A stretch of DNA of 64,000 nucleotides from Caenispirillum bisanense (GCF_039523075.1 NZ_BAAAEP010000017.1:1-64000), one strand, 5' to 3'. Numbered from the stretch's first letter, positions 17,433 through 25,973 are shown. Notes: generated from the letters alone by a model not told the origin. Numbers and translations: made by a program.

Positions 17433-17454
17433 GTAAGGAAACAAAAATGAACAA
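17425..17454 (-). promoter_or_regulatory. Promoter of the Lrp gene, overlapping the divergent promoter
   Basis: On the minus strand, TTGTTC (17454-17449), an 18-base spacer and TATATG (17430-17425). Its -10 box overlaps the -10 box of the dehydrogenase promoter, so the two cannot be occupied at once. Confidence 0.45.
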
Positions 17455-17516
17455 CAGGCACGATCCGCGCGGCCCGCCGCGGCCCCGCGCTCAGAACAGA
17501 CCGGAGGAACAACGTC

Positions 17517-18584
17517 ATGGTATTCCAGCACCTCCATTTCGATGATCACGAACGGGTGGTCTTCGTGCGCGACGCCGACAGTGGCCTGAAGGCCATCATC
17601 GCCGTGCACAATACCGTCCTCGGCCCCACCATCGGCGGCTGCCGCGTGCGCGCCTACGGCAGCGACGACGAGGCGCTGACCGACGTGCTGAAGCTGTCGC
17701 GCGGCATGACCTACAAGGCGGCCATGGCCGACCTGCCGTTCGGCGGTGCCAAGTCGGTCATCCTGTGCGACCCGAAGAAGAAGACGCGCGAGATGCTGCT
17801 GGCCATGGGCCGGGCCATCAACCAGCTGGGCGGCCTCTACACCACCGCCGAGGACATGGGCATGGACGAGGACGACCTGCGCGCCATGCGCCGCGCCACC
17901 CCCCATGTCACCGGCCTGCCGGAAGACGGCCTGGGCGTCAGCCCGGGGCCGCTGACCGCCCTTGGCGTCTACCACGGCCTGCGCGCCGCCGCCCGTCACC
18001 GCCTGGGCAAGAACAGCCTCGCCGACGTGCATGTGGCGGTGCAGGGTGCCGGCCACGTCGGCGGCCCGCTGATCGAGCGCCTGGTGCGCGACGGCGCCCG
18101 CATCACCGTCGCCGACATGGACCGCGCCCTGGTGGAAAGGATGCAGCAGGCCCACGGCGCCGCCGTGGTGGAGCCCGACGCCATCTATGACGTCGCCGCC
18201 GACATCTTCGCCCCCTGCGCCATCGGCGGCACGCTCAACGCCGGCACGGTGCCGCGCCTGAAGGCCAAGGTGGTGGCCGGCAGCGCCAACAACCAGCTGG
18301 GCGACGACGACGCCGGCCGCCTGATGGTCGAGCGCGGCATCCTCTACGCGCCGGATTACGTCATCAATGCCGGCGGCCTGATCAAGGTGAGCCTGGACGT
18401 CATGGCCCTGCGCCACGGCCGCTGCCTGGACCGCGAGGCGGTGGAACACCGCGTCACCCGCATCGAGGACCGCACGGCGGAGCTGTTCTCGCTGGCCGAA
18501 AAGCGCGGCCTGCGGCCCGAGGACGCCGCCGACACCATGGCGCGGGAGCGTATCGCCCGCGGCAAGCAGGCCTGGGCTGCCTGA
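17517..18584 (+). CDS. Leucine/phenylalanine/valine-type dehydrogenase
   Basis: A 355-residue member of the Glu/Leu/Phe/Val dehydrogenase family that oxidatively deaminates a hydrophobic amino acid with NAD. The catalytic region is intact: Lys67 and Lys79 in 'TYKAAMADLPFGGAKSV' and Asp113 in 'TTAEDMGM'. The NAD-binding fold has 'VAVQGAGHVGG'. The short length and the 'GPTIGGCRVR' N-terminal motif fit leucine or phenylalanine dehydrogenase rather than glutamate dehydrogenase; the exact substrate is open. It is divergent from an Lrp regulator, which supports a role in amino-acid catabolism. The ATG at 17517 has GGAGG ahead. Confidence 0.9.
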   Translation: MVFQHLHFDDHERVVFVRDADSGLKAIIAVHNTVLGPTIGGCRVRAYGSDDEALTDVLKLSRGMTYKAAMADLPFGGAKSVILCDPKKKTREMLLAMGRAINQLGGLYTTAEDMGMDEDDLRAMRRATPHVTGLPEDGLGVSPGPLTALGVYHGLRAAARHRLGKNSLADVHVAVQGAGHVGGPLIERLVRDGARITVADMDRALVERMQQAHGAAVVEPDAIYDVAADIFAPCAIGGTLNAGTVPRLKAKVVAGSANNQLGDDDAGRLMVERGILYAPDYVINAGGLIKVSLDVMALRHGRCLDREAVEHRVTRIEDRTAELFSLAEKRGLRPEDAADTMARERIARGKQAWAA

Positions 18585-18680
18585 TCGCCCGCCCTCTCCG
18601 GTCGGGACAGCCTGTGCCCAGCGGCGCCGTTCGCTTTCGCGGATGGCGCCGACGGCCGGGGCGCCGTCAGGACAGGGGCA

Positions 18681-18708
18681 GGATCGGGTCGGGTCGGGTC
18701 GGGATCGG
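18681..18708. repeat. Short GGGTC tandem repeat
   Basis: About five units of GGGTC (first and last imperfect as GGATC) lie between the ends of two convergent genes. It is too short to say more; it could vary in copy number between strains. Confidence 0.6.
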
Positions 18709-18714
18709 CAGAGG

Positions 18715-19290
18715 TCAGCGCAGGGCGCCGAGGGTGCGGCCGCCGCGCGGCAGGCTGCGCTGCACCGGCACGCCGCCGCAGGCCTCGATGGCGAGCGCCA
18801 CATCCTCGCTGCGGCAGGCGAGCGCGCCGACGTTGAGCAGGATCACCCCCCGCGACCACGCCCCCACCGGCCGCGCGAACAGGCGCATCCAGGCCGGGCG
18901 GGTGTCGAACTGCTGCGGCGTTTCCACCGCCAGGGCGAAGGCGGCGGTCAGCCCGCGCCCGCGCGCCTGCACCGCCCGCACCGCCGTCCACGGGATGCGG
19001 CGGCCATAGCGGCGGTCGCGAATGCCGTGCTCATCGATGGTCAGCACCGGGCCTTCGCGCAAAAGAAAACGGGCCGCCGTGATGGCCAGCCCGCCGAACA
19101 GAAGAATGCCGAACAGCGCCGCCGAGGCGGTGCCGACGTCGGCGGTGGTGGTGTCCTTCACCACCTGCGCCGCCTCGCCCTCGCCGATGAACACCAGCAG
19201 GAACAGGCCGGCGGCGGCAGCCATGGCCACCACGCTGCACAGGGCGAACACCGACAGTTTCAGGCGATCGTACGGAAAGGTGTAGCTCAT
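18715..19290 (-). CDS. STM3941-like membrane protein
   Basis: A 191-residue protein with two membrane helices (about 9-31 and 52-74) followed by a cytoplasmic PH-like region: 'LTIDEHGIRDRRYGRRIPWTAVRAV' is the kind of strand pattern seen in STM3941/YdbS-like proteins. The end 'EDVALAIEACGG' also fits that family. No enzymatic motif is visible. The start at 19290 follows AAAAGG by nine bases; upstream in-frame Met codons exist at 19311 and 19326. Confidence 0.65.
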   Translation of the reverse strand: MSYTFPYDRLKLSVFALCSVVAMAAAAGLFLLVFIGEGEAAQVVKDTTTADVGTASAALFGILLFGGLAITAARFLLREGPVLTIDEHGIRDRRYGRRIPWTAVRAVQARGRGLTAAFALAVETPQQFDTRPAWMRLFARPVGAWSRGVILLNVGALACRSEDVALAIEACGGVPVQRSLPRGGRTLGALR

Positions 19291-19618
19291 CGGCTGGCGC
19301 CTTTTCGTCCTCATGCTGCGCTGCATTCACGCCGCATAGAGACCATATCCGCACGGCTCCTACGACTCTTTTTTGACGCCGCCCCCTCCGTCCGCAGGGG
19401 GTGCGGGCGCAACCGCAGGCATCGCAAGGCGTAGCGGCTGCCCGCCGGCTGGCGTCGGGTGGGAGGCAGGGGCCGGGTCCGCCGGCGGAGGATGCCGCGC
19501 CGGCCCGGTGCGATGCGGCGAATCGCGCATAACAGGCGTTGTATTTCCGCACGTGCAATCGCGCCTGCGTCGCCCCATATCGGCAGTGGAGCAAGCCGCG
19601 CAGCGGTGGAGGTATCCG
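19291..19618. other. Intergenic region between divergent genes
   Basis: These 328 bases separate a minus-strand membrane protein gene and a plus-strand exported protein gene. I see a CTTTTTT run, a GC hairpin (CCCCCT/AGGGGG near 19383-19402) and a GGAGG just before the plus gene, but no convincing -35/-10 pair or RNA gene. Confidence 0.5.
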
Positions 19619-20152
19619 ATGGTCCGGCAAGCGGTGGTGGCCGCCTGTGCCCTGGCGGCGATGGTCCTGCTGATGCCGCGTCCGGCGATGGCCGACGACG
19701 GCTCGCCGGCGATCGACTCCAGCCGCCTGCTCGGCGGCCTGCCGCTGGATGCGGCGCCGCCCGGTGCCCTGCCGCTGTCGGCCGTGTCGCCGCCGCCGGT
19801 GATCTTCTCGCTGGAGGCGCCGCAGGACGGCCGCCTGCCGGTTTCCGGCCCGACCACCGCCTTCCCCACCCTGCCCGGCAGCGCCGACGACCACGGCCGC
19901 ACCCTCGGCACCCGGCTGTCGCTGGGCCAGCCGCTCGGCCTCGACCTGCTGGGCGGCAGCCTGGACTGGCGCGCCACCGCCTCCATCGAGCAGGGGCTGG
20001 ACGGCGAGGCCTACGGCATCGGCCTGTCCATCGGATCGTTGAGCGACGGCGGCCTGATGCCGCCCTCCGACCTGCGCATGGGCCTCACCTACGGTACCGC
20101 CCCCGATGCCGGCGAGCATGGGGTGATGCTGGACTTCTCCTATCGCTTTTAG
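19619..20152 (+). CDS. Exported protein of unknown function, possible beta-barrel
   Basis: A 177-residue protein with a clear signal peptide (residues 1-28, cut likely after 'PRPAMA'). The mature part begins with a Pro/Leu-rich stretch and then alternates short polar and hydrophobic segments ('LDLLGGSLDWRATASIEQGL', 'DLRMGLTYGTAPD'), ending in 'HGVMLDFSYRF'. A final Phe preceded by alternating hydrophobics is the usual end of outer-membrane beta-barrels, so a small barrel or barrel fragment is possible. The ATG at 19619 has GGAGG six bases ahead. No family recognised. Confidence 0.7.
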   Translation: MVRQAVVAACALAAMVLLMPRPAMADDGSPAIDSSRLLGGLPLDAAPPGALPLSAVSPPPVIFSLEAPQDGRLPVSGPTTAFPTLPGSADDHGRTLGTRLSLGQPLGLDLLGGSLDWRATASIEQGLDGEAYGIGLSIGSLSDGGLMPPSDLRMGLTYGTAPDAGEHGVMLDFSYRF

Positions 20153-20222
20153 CCGGATTGTGGGGCGGGTCTTTCTTCCGTACCCTGCGCGCCGGGTGTA
20201 GCGGAAGCGAGTGAGGGGGCTC

Positions 20223-20816
20223 ATGAAGGTTCGCGACGGCACCGACGCGGATGGCCGGCAGGTCGCCGCGATCGTCGAACACATGCTGGGTGAATACTCC
20301 GGCTGCGCCGCGCTGGATCGCGCCCGGCGGCAGGAGTTGCGGGCGCCGGGCAGCACCTTTGCCGCCCTCAACGGCGGCTTCTGGGTGGCGGAGGGCGACG
20401 AGGGCGGCCTGGCCGGCTGCATCGCCATCGCGGCCACCGACTCCGCCGAGACGTTCGAGCTGCATCACCTCTACGTCCTGCCGCGTCTGCGCGGCAGCGG
20501 CCTGGCCATGCGCCTGCTGGCGCTGGCGGTGCTGCACGCCCGCCGCCACGGCGCTCGCCGCATCGAGTTGTGGGCCGATACCCGCTTCCTGGCGGGCCAA
20601 CGGTTCTGGGAGCGGCACGGCTTCGTCCGCCTGCCCGGCACCCGGCCGGCCGGCGACGGCGAGGAATGCCGCTACGCCCTCATGCTGGATCGGGCCTGCC
20701 CGCCGGGGGTAGCGCTTTCACCATCGCGATCAGGGCAAAATCCCAGCGGCCGTGGAGCGTCCGTCCGTTTTCGCGCCAGCCCCGGGCGGCGTAGAAGCGT
20801 CGCGCCGCTGCATTAG
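20223..20816 (+). CDS. GNAT family N-acetyltransferase with extended C-terminus
   Basis: A 197-residue protein. The GNAT fold is complete by about residue 160: the acetyl-CoA loop is 'YVLPRLRGSGLAMRLLALAV' and the last strand is 'GEECRYALMLDRA'. The final 37 or so residues are Arg/Ser/Pro-rich and are encoded opposite the 3' part of the convergent gene, so they look like an accidental extension to the next stop codon. The ATG at 20223 follows GAGGGGG. The acceptor substrate is unknown. Confidence 0.8.
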   Translation: MKVRDGTDADGRQVAAIVEHMLGEYSGCAALDRARRQELRAPGSTFAALNGGFWVAEGDEGGLAGCIAIAATDSAETFELHHLYVLPRLRGSGLAMRLLALAVLHARRHGARRIELWADTRFLAGQRFWERHGFVRLPGTRPAGDGEECRYALMLDRACPPGVALSPSRSGQNPSGRGASVRFRASPGRRRSVAPLH

Positions 20817-21195
20817 GCTCCGCCACGTCCAGCCGCGCCAGAGCGTGGCCGCGCGCTGCGATCTCCCGTTCCGCCACATGCAGCAGCAGGCGGCCGAGGC
20901 CGCGGCCCTGGGCGGGCGGGTCGATGAACAGTTCGCGCAGCAGGTCGCCGCCGGTCCACACCACGCCGAGCGGCGGGCCGTTGCCCGGCGGCACCGCCAG
21001 CCAAGCGCCGGCGAAGTCGAGCCCGGCGCCGACCAGCGCCGCCGTCCCCTGCTCCGCCGCCGCCGCCCGCACCGACGGGCTGAAGGGGCCGTAGGTGTGC
21101 AGCACGGTGCGCGCCACCAGCGCCCGCACCGCATCCACGTCCTCCGGCGCCGCCGCCCGCAGCATCACGCGGCGAGGATCGGGGCCGGCGCTCAC
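20680..21195 (-). CDS. GNAT family N-acetyltransferase
   Basis: A 171-residue GNAT enzyme. The acetyl-CoA-binding motif is 'FIDPPAQGRGLGRLLLHVAE', followed by 'LDVAEPNAAARRFYAARGWRENG', the classic end of the domain. The GTG start at 21195 overlaps the stop of the upstream MBL-fold gene (GTGA), implying coupled translation; an ATG 10 codons further on is the alternative. Its 3' end overlaps the convergent GNAT gene by 137 bases. The shared operon suggests a link with the hydrolase, but the substrate is unknown. Confidence 0.85.
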   Translation of the reverse strand: MSAGPDPRRVMLRAAAPEDVDAVRALVARTVLHTYGPFSPSVRAAAAEQGTAALVGAGLDFAGAWLAVPPGNGPPLGVVWTGGDLLRELFIDPPAQGRGLGRLLLHVAEREIAARGHALARLDVAEPNAAARRFYAARGWRENGRTLHGRWDFALIAMVKALPPAGRPDPA

Positions 21196-21863
21196 ATCAT
21201 CCCCGCCATGACTGTCCACCACCGGCGGGCCTCCCGCGCACTCCAATAGGGGCCGTGGCCGGAGAACAGCAGGGTTTCCGGCGGCACCTCGGCCAGGAAG
21301 CGACCGATGGAGGCGACCAGCGTCGCCTGATCGCCTCCGGGGAAGTCGGTGCGGCCGACGCCGCCCTTGAACAGCGTGTCGCCGGTGAAGGCAAAGCCCG
21401 GGAAGACGAAGCACACTCCGCCCGGCGTATGGCCGGGCGTGGCGATGGTGGTCACGGCGCTCGCCGCCGCCCGCAGCGGAGCCGTTTCGGTGAGATAGGC
21501 CACCGGCGGCACCTCCACCGGCCGGCCGAGCAGCGCCCTGCCCCACTCCGCCGCCGCCTCCAGCACCGGCCGCTCGTTCTCGTGCGCCAGGACGGCCGCG
21601 CCGGTCAGCTCCGCCGTGGCGGCAAGGCCGGCCACATGGTCCGGGTGGCCATGGGTGAGCAGGATGGCATCGACCGTATCGGCACCGCCGTTCTCCGCCA
21701 GCCGCGCCGCGATCCGCCCCGCCGCATCCCCGGGATCAACCACCGCCTGAGCGCCGGAGGGGACGTGCTTCACGACGTAGCAGTTCTCGAAATAGGGCGG
21801 ATCGGAGACCACCACGTGGATCTCGTAGTCACCGACGATGACGGGGCTGTCGAACGGCTGCAT
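21192..21863 (-). CDS. MBL-fold metallo-hydrolase (glyoxalase II-like)
   Basis: A 223-residue metallo-beta-lactamase fold protein. The metal ligands are visible in 'LLTHGHPDHVAGL', 'TIATPGHTPGG', 'FTGDTLFKGGVGRTDFPGG' and a final 'LLFSGHGPYW'. This pattern is of the small glyoxalase II/YcbL group, which hydrolyses thioesters such as S-lactoylglutathione; the substrate is inferred only from the family. The ATG at 21863 has GGAGGAG ahead. It heads a two-gene operon with a GNAT gene. Confidence 0.9.
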   Translation of the reverse strand: MQPFDSPVIVGDYEIHVVVSDPPYFENCYVVKHVPSGAQAVVDPGDAAGRIAARLAENGGADTVDAILLTHGHPDHVAGLAATAELTGAAVLAHENERPVLEAAAEWGRALLGRPVEVPPVAYLTETAPLRAAASAVTTIATPGHTPGGVCFVFPGFAFTGDTLFKGGVGRTDFPGGDQATLVASIGRFLAEVPPETLLFSGHGPYWSAREARRWWTVMAGMM

Positions 21864-21941
21864 GCGCTCCTCCGGCTGGGTGCCGGCATGGTGGCGGCGG
21901 GGCGGAGGCAGGTCAAGGCTCCGGGCGGTGGAGGTGTTGAG

Positions 21942-21969
21942 TAGCCACCAAGACACCAAGTACACCAAG
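21942..21969 (+). repeat. Left arm of a 28-bp perfect inverted repeat
   Basis: This arm reads TAGCCACCAAGACACC and continues with two further CACCAAG-like units. It is exactly complementary to 22100-22127. The arm is itself built of a CACCAAG-type repeated unit. The two arms flank 130 bases with no gene of their own. Confidence 0.85.
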
Positions 21970-22099
21970 GGCGCCGGGGTTCGCCGCGGCGCCTGTTTCC
22001 TGGCCCGGCGGCGCAGCCCGCTCCCATGAATGACTTCTTCAAGGAGGCGCCGCTCCGCCATCGCCCTGCCGGAGGCGGACGCCCCGGCTTGCACGGCCT

Positions 22100-22127
22100 C
22101 TTGGTGTACTTGGTGTCTTGGTGGCTA
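22100..22127 (-). repeat. Right arm of the 28-bp perfect inverted repeat
   Basis: Exact reverse complement of 21942-21969. It lies 105 bases before the EamA gene. The 369-base gap between the MBL gene and the EamA gene (21864-22232) holds only this structure. No transposase, target duplication or promoter was recognised. Confidence 0.85.
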
Positions 22128-22232
22128 TAACCCTCCGGTGGCGCCATCTCCCGCCGCTGAATGTCACTGGACAAGGCCGGGCCGATGGCCGACCTGTAAC
22201 GCTGCTTGATCCTGTCCGGGCGGACGTTTTTC

Positions 22233-23117
22233 GTGTCCTTGCGTGACCTGCTTCTCGGCCTCACGGTGGTTCTGCTGTGGGGCTTCAACATCGTGACGGC
22301 CAAGTGGGGCGTGGCGGAGATTCCGCCGCTGCTGTTCACCGCCCTGCGCTTCGCCGCCGTCGGCCTGCTGGTGGTGCCCTTCGTGCGCCTGCCGCGCGCC
22401 GCCCTGCGCGACATCCTGCTGCTGTCGCTCACCTTCGGCACCGGCGGCTTCGGGCTGATGTTCATGAGCTTCGCCATCGCCGAAGGCTCCACCGCCGCCA
22501 TCGTCAGCCAGCTGGTGGTGCCCTTCGCGGTGCTGCTGGGCATCTTCGTGCTGGGCGAACGGCCGGGGCCGCGGCGCATCTTCGGCATCGTGCTGGCGCT
22601 GGCCGGGGTGGTGGTGGTGGCCGGCGAGCCGCAGGCGACGCCGCCGCTCGGCATCATCCTCATGGCGGGTTCGGCGGCCTGTTCGGCGCTCGGCAACCTG
22701 TTCCTGAAGCGGCTGACGCAGCTGCCGCCGCTCGGCGTGGTGGGGTGGATGTCGCTGCTGGCGACGCCGCAGCTGCTGGTGCTGTCGCTGCTGCTGGAGA
22801 CCAATCAGGTGGAGGCGGTGCTGGCCGCCGGCGAGCGGACCTGGTGGTCGCTGGCCTATACGGTGCTCGCCGCCTCCATCATCGCCCATTCCCTGTGGGC
22901 CGGGCTGGTGCGCCGGCACGAGCTGTCGCGCATCGTGCCGTTCTCGCTGCTGGCGCCGGTCACCAGCGTCATCTGCGCCATCCTGTTCCTCGGCGAGCCG
23001 CTGACCCTGCTGAAGATCGTCGGCGGCGGCATCACCCTCACCGGCGTCGCCATCATCCAGCTCCGTCAGGCGAAGAAGGCACCGCAGACCGCCGCCGAGC
23101 CGGCGCGGGCGGCCTGA
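22233..23117 (+). CDS. EamA (DMT superfamily) transporter, first of a tandem pair
   Basis: A 294-residue inner-membrane protein with ten hydrophobic helices and two EamA repeats ('FNIVTAKWGVAEIPPLLFTALRF' in the first half; 'ILFLGEPLTLLKIVGGGITLTGVAII' closing the second). Proteins of this YdcZ/RhaT-like type export amino acids or other metabolites. I chose the GTG at 22233, which makes the N-terminus 'MSLRDLLLGLTVVLLWG' align with the paralogue next door ('MGARDVLLALTVQLLWG'); a TTG at 22206 is also in frame. It is separated by only four bases from its paralogue. Confidence 0.9.
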   Translation: MSLRDLLLGLTVVLLWGFNIVTAKWGVAEIPPLLFTALRFAAVGLLVVPFVRLPRAALRDILLLSLTFGTGGFGLMFMSFAIAEGSTAAIVSQLVVPFAVLLGIFVLGERPGPRRIFGIVLALAGVVVVAGEPQATPPLGIILMAGSAACSALGNLFLKRLTQLPPLGVVGWMSLLATPQLLVLSLLLETNQVEAVLAAGERTWWSLAYTVLAASIIAHSLWAGLVRRHELSRIVPFSLLAPVTSVICAILFLGEPLTLLKIVGGGITLTGVAIIQLRQAKKAPQTAAEPARAA

Positions 23118-23121
23118 GGCC

Positions 23122-24021
23122 ATGGGCGCCCGCGACGTTCTGCTCGCCCTGACGGTACAGCTTCTCTGGGGCCTCAATCTGGTGGTCGCCAAGGTGGGGG
23201 TGAGCGAGATCCCGCCGCTCGCCTTCACCGCCATCCGCTTCGCCCTGGTGGCGCTGCTGGTGGTGCCGTTCATGCGGGTGCCGCTGCGGGCGGTGCCGGG
23301 CCTCGTGCTGCTGTCCTTCACCTTCGGCACCGTCCACTTCGGGCTGATGTTCACCGGCCTGGCGGACATGGACGCGGCGGCGGCGGGCATCGTCATCCAG
23401 CTGGGCACGCCCTTCACCCTGCTGCTCGGCGTGCTGGTGTTCAAGGAACGGCTGGGCTGGAAGCGCCTGGGCGGCACAGTGCTGGCGTTCTCTGGCGTCG
23501 TGCTGCTGGCCGGCGAGCCCACCCTGCCCGGCCTGACGCCGCTGCTGCTGGTCACCGCGGGCGCCTTCGGCTGGGCGGTTTCCAACGTGGTGGTGAAGCG
23601 GCTGCCGGAGGTCAACCCGGTGGCCATGACCGGCTACCTCAGCCTGTTCGCGGTGCCGCAGCTCGGCCTGCTGTCGTGGCTGCTGGAGGGCGACCAGATG
23701 CCCCGGCTGGCCGATGCCGGCTGGATGGGCTGGGGCGCCGTGATCTATACCGCCGTCGCCGCCTCCATCGTCGCCCATTCCCTGTGGTACGGACTGGTGC
23801 GCCGGCACGAGATGGCGCAGGTGGCGCCCTTCGGCCTGCTGGCGCCGGTTATCGGCATCGCCACCGCGATCCTCTTGCTAGGCGAGCCGCTGACGTGGCA
23901 GAAGGCTGTCGGCGGCACCCTCACCCTGATCGGCGTCGCCATCGTCCAGATGCGGACGGCCCGGCGCAGGCCCACACCCCCGCCCGACGCCGAGCCGGAG
24001 GAAGCCGGGAGCCCTACCTGA
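23122..24021 (+). CDS. EamA (DMT superfamily) transporter, second of a tandem pair
   Basis: A 299-residue paralogue of the preceding gene with the same ten-helix layout, for example 'LNLVVAKVGVSEIPPLAFTAIRF' and 'ILLLGEPLTWQKAVGGTLTLIGVAIV'. The similarity runs the whole length, so the pair arose by duplication and may form a two-component exporter or serve different substrates. A charged, Pro-rich tail ends the protein. The downstream amidase ATG begins one base after its stop, so all three genes are probably one operon. Confidence 0.9.
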   Translation: MGARDVLLALTVQLLWGLNLVVAKVGVSEIPPLAFTAIRFALVALLVVPFMRVPLRAVPGLVLLSFTFGTVHFGLMFTGLADMDAAAAGIVIQLGTPFTLLLGVLVFKERLGWKRLGGTVLAFSGVVLLAGEPTLPGLTPLLLVTAGAFGWAVSNVVVKRLPEVNPVAMTGYLSLFAVPQLGLLSWLLEGDQMPRLADAGWMGWGAVIYTAVAASIVAHSLWYGLVRRHEMAQVAPFGLLAPVIGIATAILLLGEPLTWQKAVGGTLTLIGVAIVQMRTARRRPTPPPDAEPEEAGSPT

Positions 24022-24022
24022 C

Positions 24023-24772
24023 ATGGTCAAGCCGTTGCGCTACGCCCGTTCGCCCAACCACGGTCCGCGCACCGGCGGCGGCATCGACATGCTGGTGCTG
24101 CACTACACCGGCATGCGCTCCGCCCAGGACGCCCTGCAGCGCCTGTGCGACAAGAGCAGCGACGTCTCCGCCCACTGGCTGGTGGAGGAAGACGGCACCC
24201 TGCACGCCCTGGTGCCCGAAGACCGCCGCGCCTGGCACGCCGGGGTGTCGAGCTGGCGGGGCCGCACCGACGTCAACAGCCGCTCCATCGGCATCGAGAT
24301 CGTCAACCCCGGCCACGAGTTCGGCTACCGCCCCTTCCCCGACGCCCAGATGGACGCGGTGATCGAGCTGTGCCAGGCCATCCTGGCGCGCCATCCCGGC
24401 ATTCCGGCCCGCAACGTGGTCGGCCATTCCGATGTCGCCCCGCTGCGCAAGGAAGACCCCGGCGAGCTGTTCGACTGGAAGCGGCTGGCGGCGGCCGGCA
24501 TCGGCCTGTGGCCGCAGCCGGCGGAGGCGGTGCCGACCGCTCAGCCCGGCTCCATCCAGGCGGTGCAGGACGTGCTGGCAGAAATCGGCTACGCCGCCCC
24601 GCGCAGCGGTCAGCTGGACGAGGCCACCGCCAAGGCCATCATTGCCTTCCAGCGCCATTACCGCCCCGCCGACCTGTCGGGCATGCCCGACGCCGAGACC
24701 TGGGCGCTGATGCAGGCCCTGCGCGATCTGGTGACGGCCGACCGGGCCGGCGGACCCGCCGACCGCGGTTGA
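24023..24772 (+). CDS. N-acetylmuramoyl-L-alanine amidase (AmiD type)
   Basis: A 249-residue amidase_2 protein. Zinc ligands are His27 in 'LVLHYTG', the His in 'VVGHSDVAP', and an Asp in 'RKEDPGELFDW'; substrate-side motifs include 'WHAGVSSWRGR' and 'NSRSIGIEIVN'. Residues about 170-235 form a peptidoglycan-binding domain ('IQAVQDVLAEIGYAAPRSG'). There is no signal peptide, so it probably acts on anhydro-muropeptides in the cytoplasm, like AmpD, unless it is exported by another route. It follows two EamA genes directly and ends 38 bases before the RNase P RNA gene. Confidence 0.92.
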   Translation: MVKPLRYARSPNHGPRTGGGIDMLVLHYTGMRSAQDALQRLCDKSSDVSAHWLVEEDGTLHALVPEDRRAWHAGVSSWRGRTDVNSRSIGIEIVNPGHEFGYRPFPDAQMDAVIELCQAILARHPGIPARNVVGHSDVAPLRKEDPGELFDWKRLAAAGIGLWPQPAEAVPTAQPGSIQAVQDVLAEIGYAAPRSGQLDEATAKAIIAFQRHYRPADLSGMPDAETWALMQALRDLVTADRAGGPADRG

Positions 24773-24774
24773 CC

Positions 24775-24803
24775 TTGACCGTCGCCGCCGGCTGGTCTAC
24801 ATC
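24775..24803 (+). promoter_or_regulatory. Sigma70-type promoter of rnpB
   Basis: TTGACC (24775-24780), a 17-base spacer and TACATC (24798-24803) put the start at about 24811, exactly the first base of the P1 helix of the RNase P RNA. Confidence 0.75.
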
Positions 24804-24810
24804 CGGGGTC

Positions 24811-25228
<418 letters not shown>

Positions 25229-25240
25229 CCCCTGCATGGT

Positions 25241-25268
25241 TTGACGAAAGACCGCCGGCGCCTATACT
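25241..25268 (+). promoter_or_regulatory. Sigma70-type promoter of vapBC
   Basis: A near-consensus TTGACG (25241-25246), a 16-base spacer and TATACT (25263-25268), 13 bases after the RNase P RNA. The leader of about 20 bases contains GGAGG (25281-25285). Confidence 0.8.
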
Positions 25269-25293
25269 GAGCACAGCGACGGAGGCTGCACCC

Positions 25294-25569
25294 ATGGGCT
25301 TTCACACCGACAACGCCGACCTGCTGGCCAAGATCGAACGCGCCGCCCGCCAGAGCGGCCGGTCGCCGGAGGCTGTGATCGAGTCGGCACTGGACACCTA
25401 CATTGCAGCCCTGGCGGCACGGCCGCCCGCTCCGGTTGACGAGGCGACCCGCGCCCGCCGGCTGGCTCGCTGGCGCGAGATCCTGGCCGAGGCCGATGCG
25501 CTGCCGCGCATTCCGCCCGACCAGCAGCCGCCCGACCTGGAGTGGGACGAGGACGGGCTGCCGCGATGA
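25294..25569 (+). CDS. vapB: VapB-family antitoxin
   Basis: A 91-residue antitoxin. The N-terminal half ('LLAKIERAARQSGRSPEAVIESALDTYI', about 10-38) looks like the ribbon-helix-helix DNA-binding part. The C-terminal half ('RWREILAEADALPRIPPDQQPPDLEWDEDGLPR') is the unfolded, toxin-wrapping tail typical of VapB proteins of the PSK-type. Its stop overlaps the toxin start as ATGA, ensuring coupled translation. It should repress its own promoter together with VapC. Confidence 0.87.
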   Translation: MGFHTDNADLLAKIERAARQSGRSPEAVIESALDTYIAALAARPPAPVDEATRARRLARWREILAEADALPRIPPDQQPPDLEWDEDGLPR

Positions 25570-25973
25570 GGCTGGCGATCGACGCCTCGGCGCTGGTCGC
25601 CATCGTGCTGCACGAACCGGAACGCGATATGTTCCTTCAGGTCCTGTCCGGGGCCAGCGAAATCTACGTCAGCCCGGTGTCCCTGCTGGAGGCGCGCATT
25701 GCCGTCCACCGTGTCGGCGGCTTTGAAATGTTGCTCCGCCTGGATAAGCTGCTGACCACAGAGCCCTTCACCATCGCGCTCCATTCCGCCGCCGACGTCG
25801 ACATCGCCTGGACCGCCTTCCTCGCCTATGGCAAGGGCAGCGGCAGCGGGGCGCGGCTCAATCTGGGGGATTTGTTTTCCTACGCCGTCGCCAAGCGCTG
25901 GCAGGCGCCGCTGCTCTACAAGGGCGACGACTTCAGCCGCACCGACCTGCCGGCCGCCGCCCTGCCCGCCTGA
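25566..25973 (+). CDS. vapC: VapC-family PIN-domain ribonuclease toxin
   Basis: A 135-residue PIN-domain nuclease. The four acidic residues that bind magnesium are visible: Asp in 'RLAIDASALVAI', Glu in 'VSLLEARIAV', Asp in 'LNLGDLFSYAVAK' and Asp in 'YKGDDFSRTDL'. VapC toxins cut tRNA or rRNA and are neutralised by VapB, encoded immediately upstream with a 4-base overlap. The catalytic set is complete, so the toxin is probably functional. Confidence 0.93.
   Translation: MRLAIDASALVAIVLHEPERDMFLQVLSGASEIYVSPVSLLEARIAVHRVGGFEMLLRLDKLLTTEPFTIALHSAADVDIAWTAFLAYGKGSGSGARLNLGDLFSYAVAKRWQAPLLYKGDDFSRTDLPAAALPA

Noticed and set aside
21942..22127. Insertion sequence
   Set aside because: The 130 bases between the arms have no transposase and no target-site duplication was seen.
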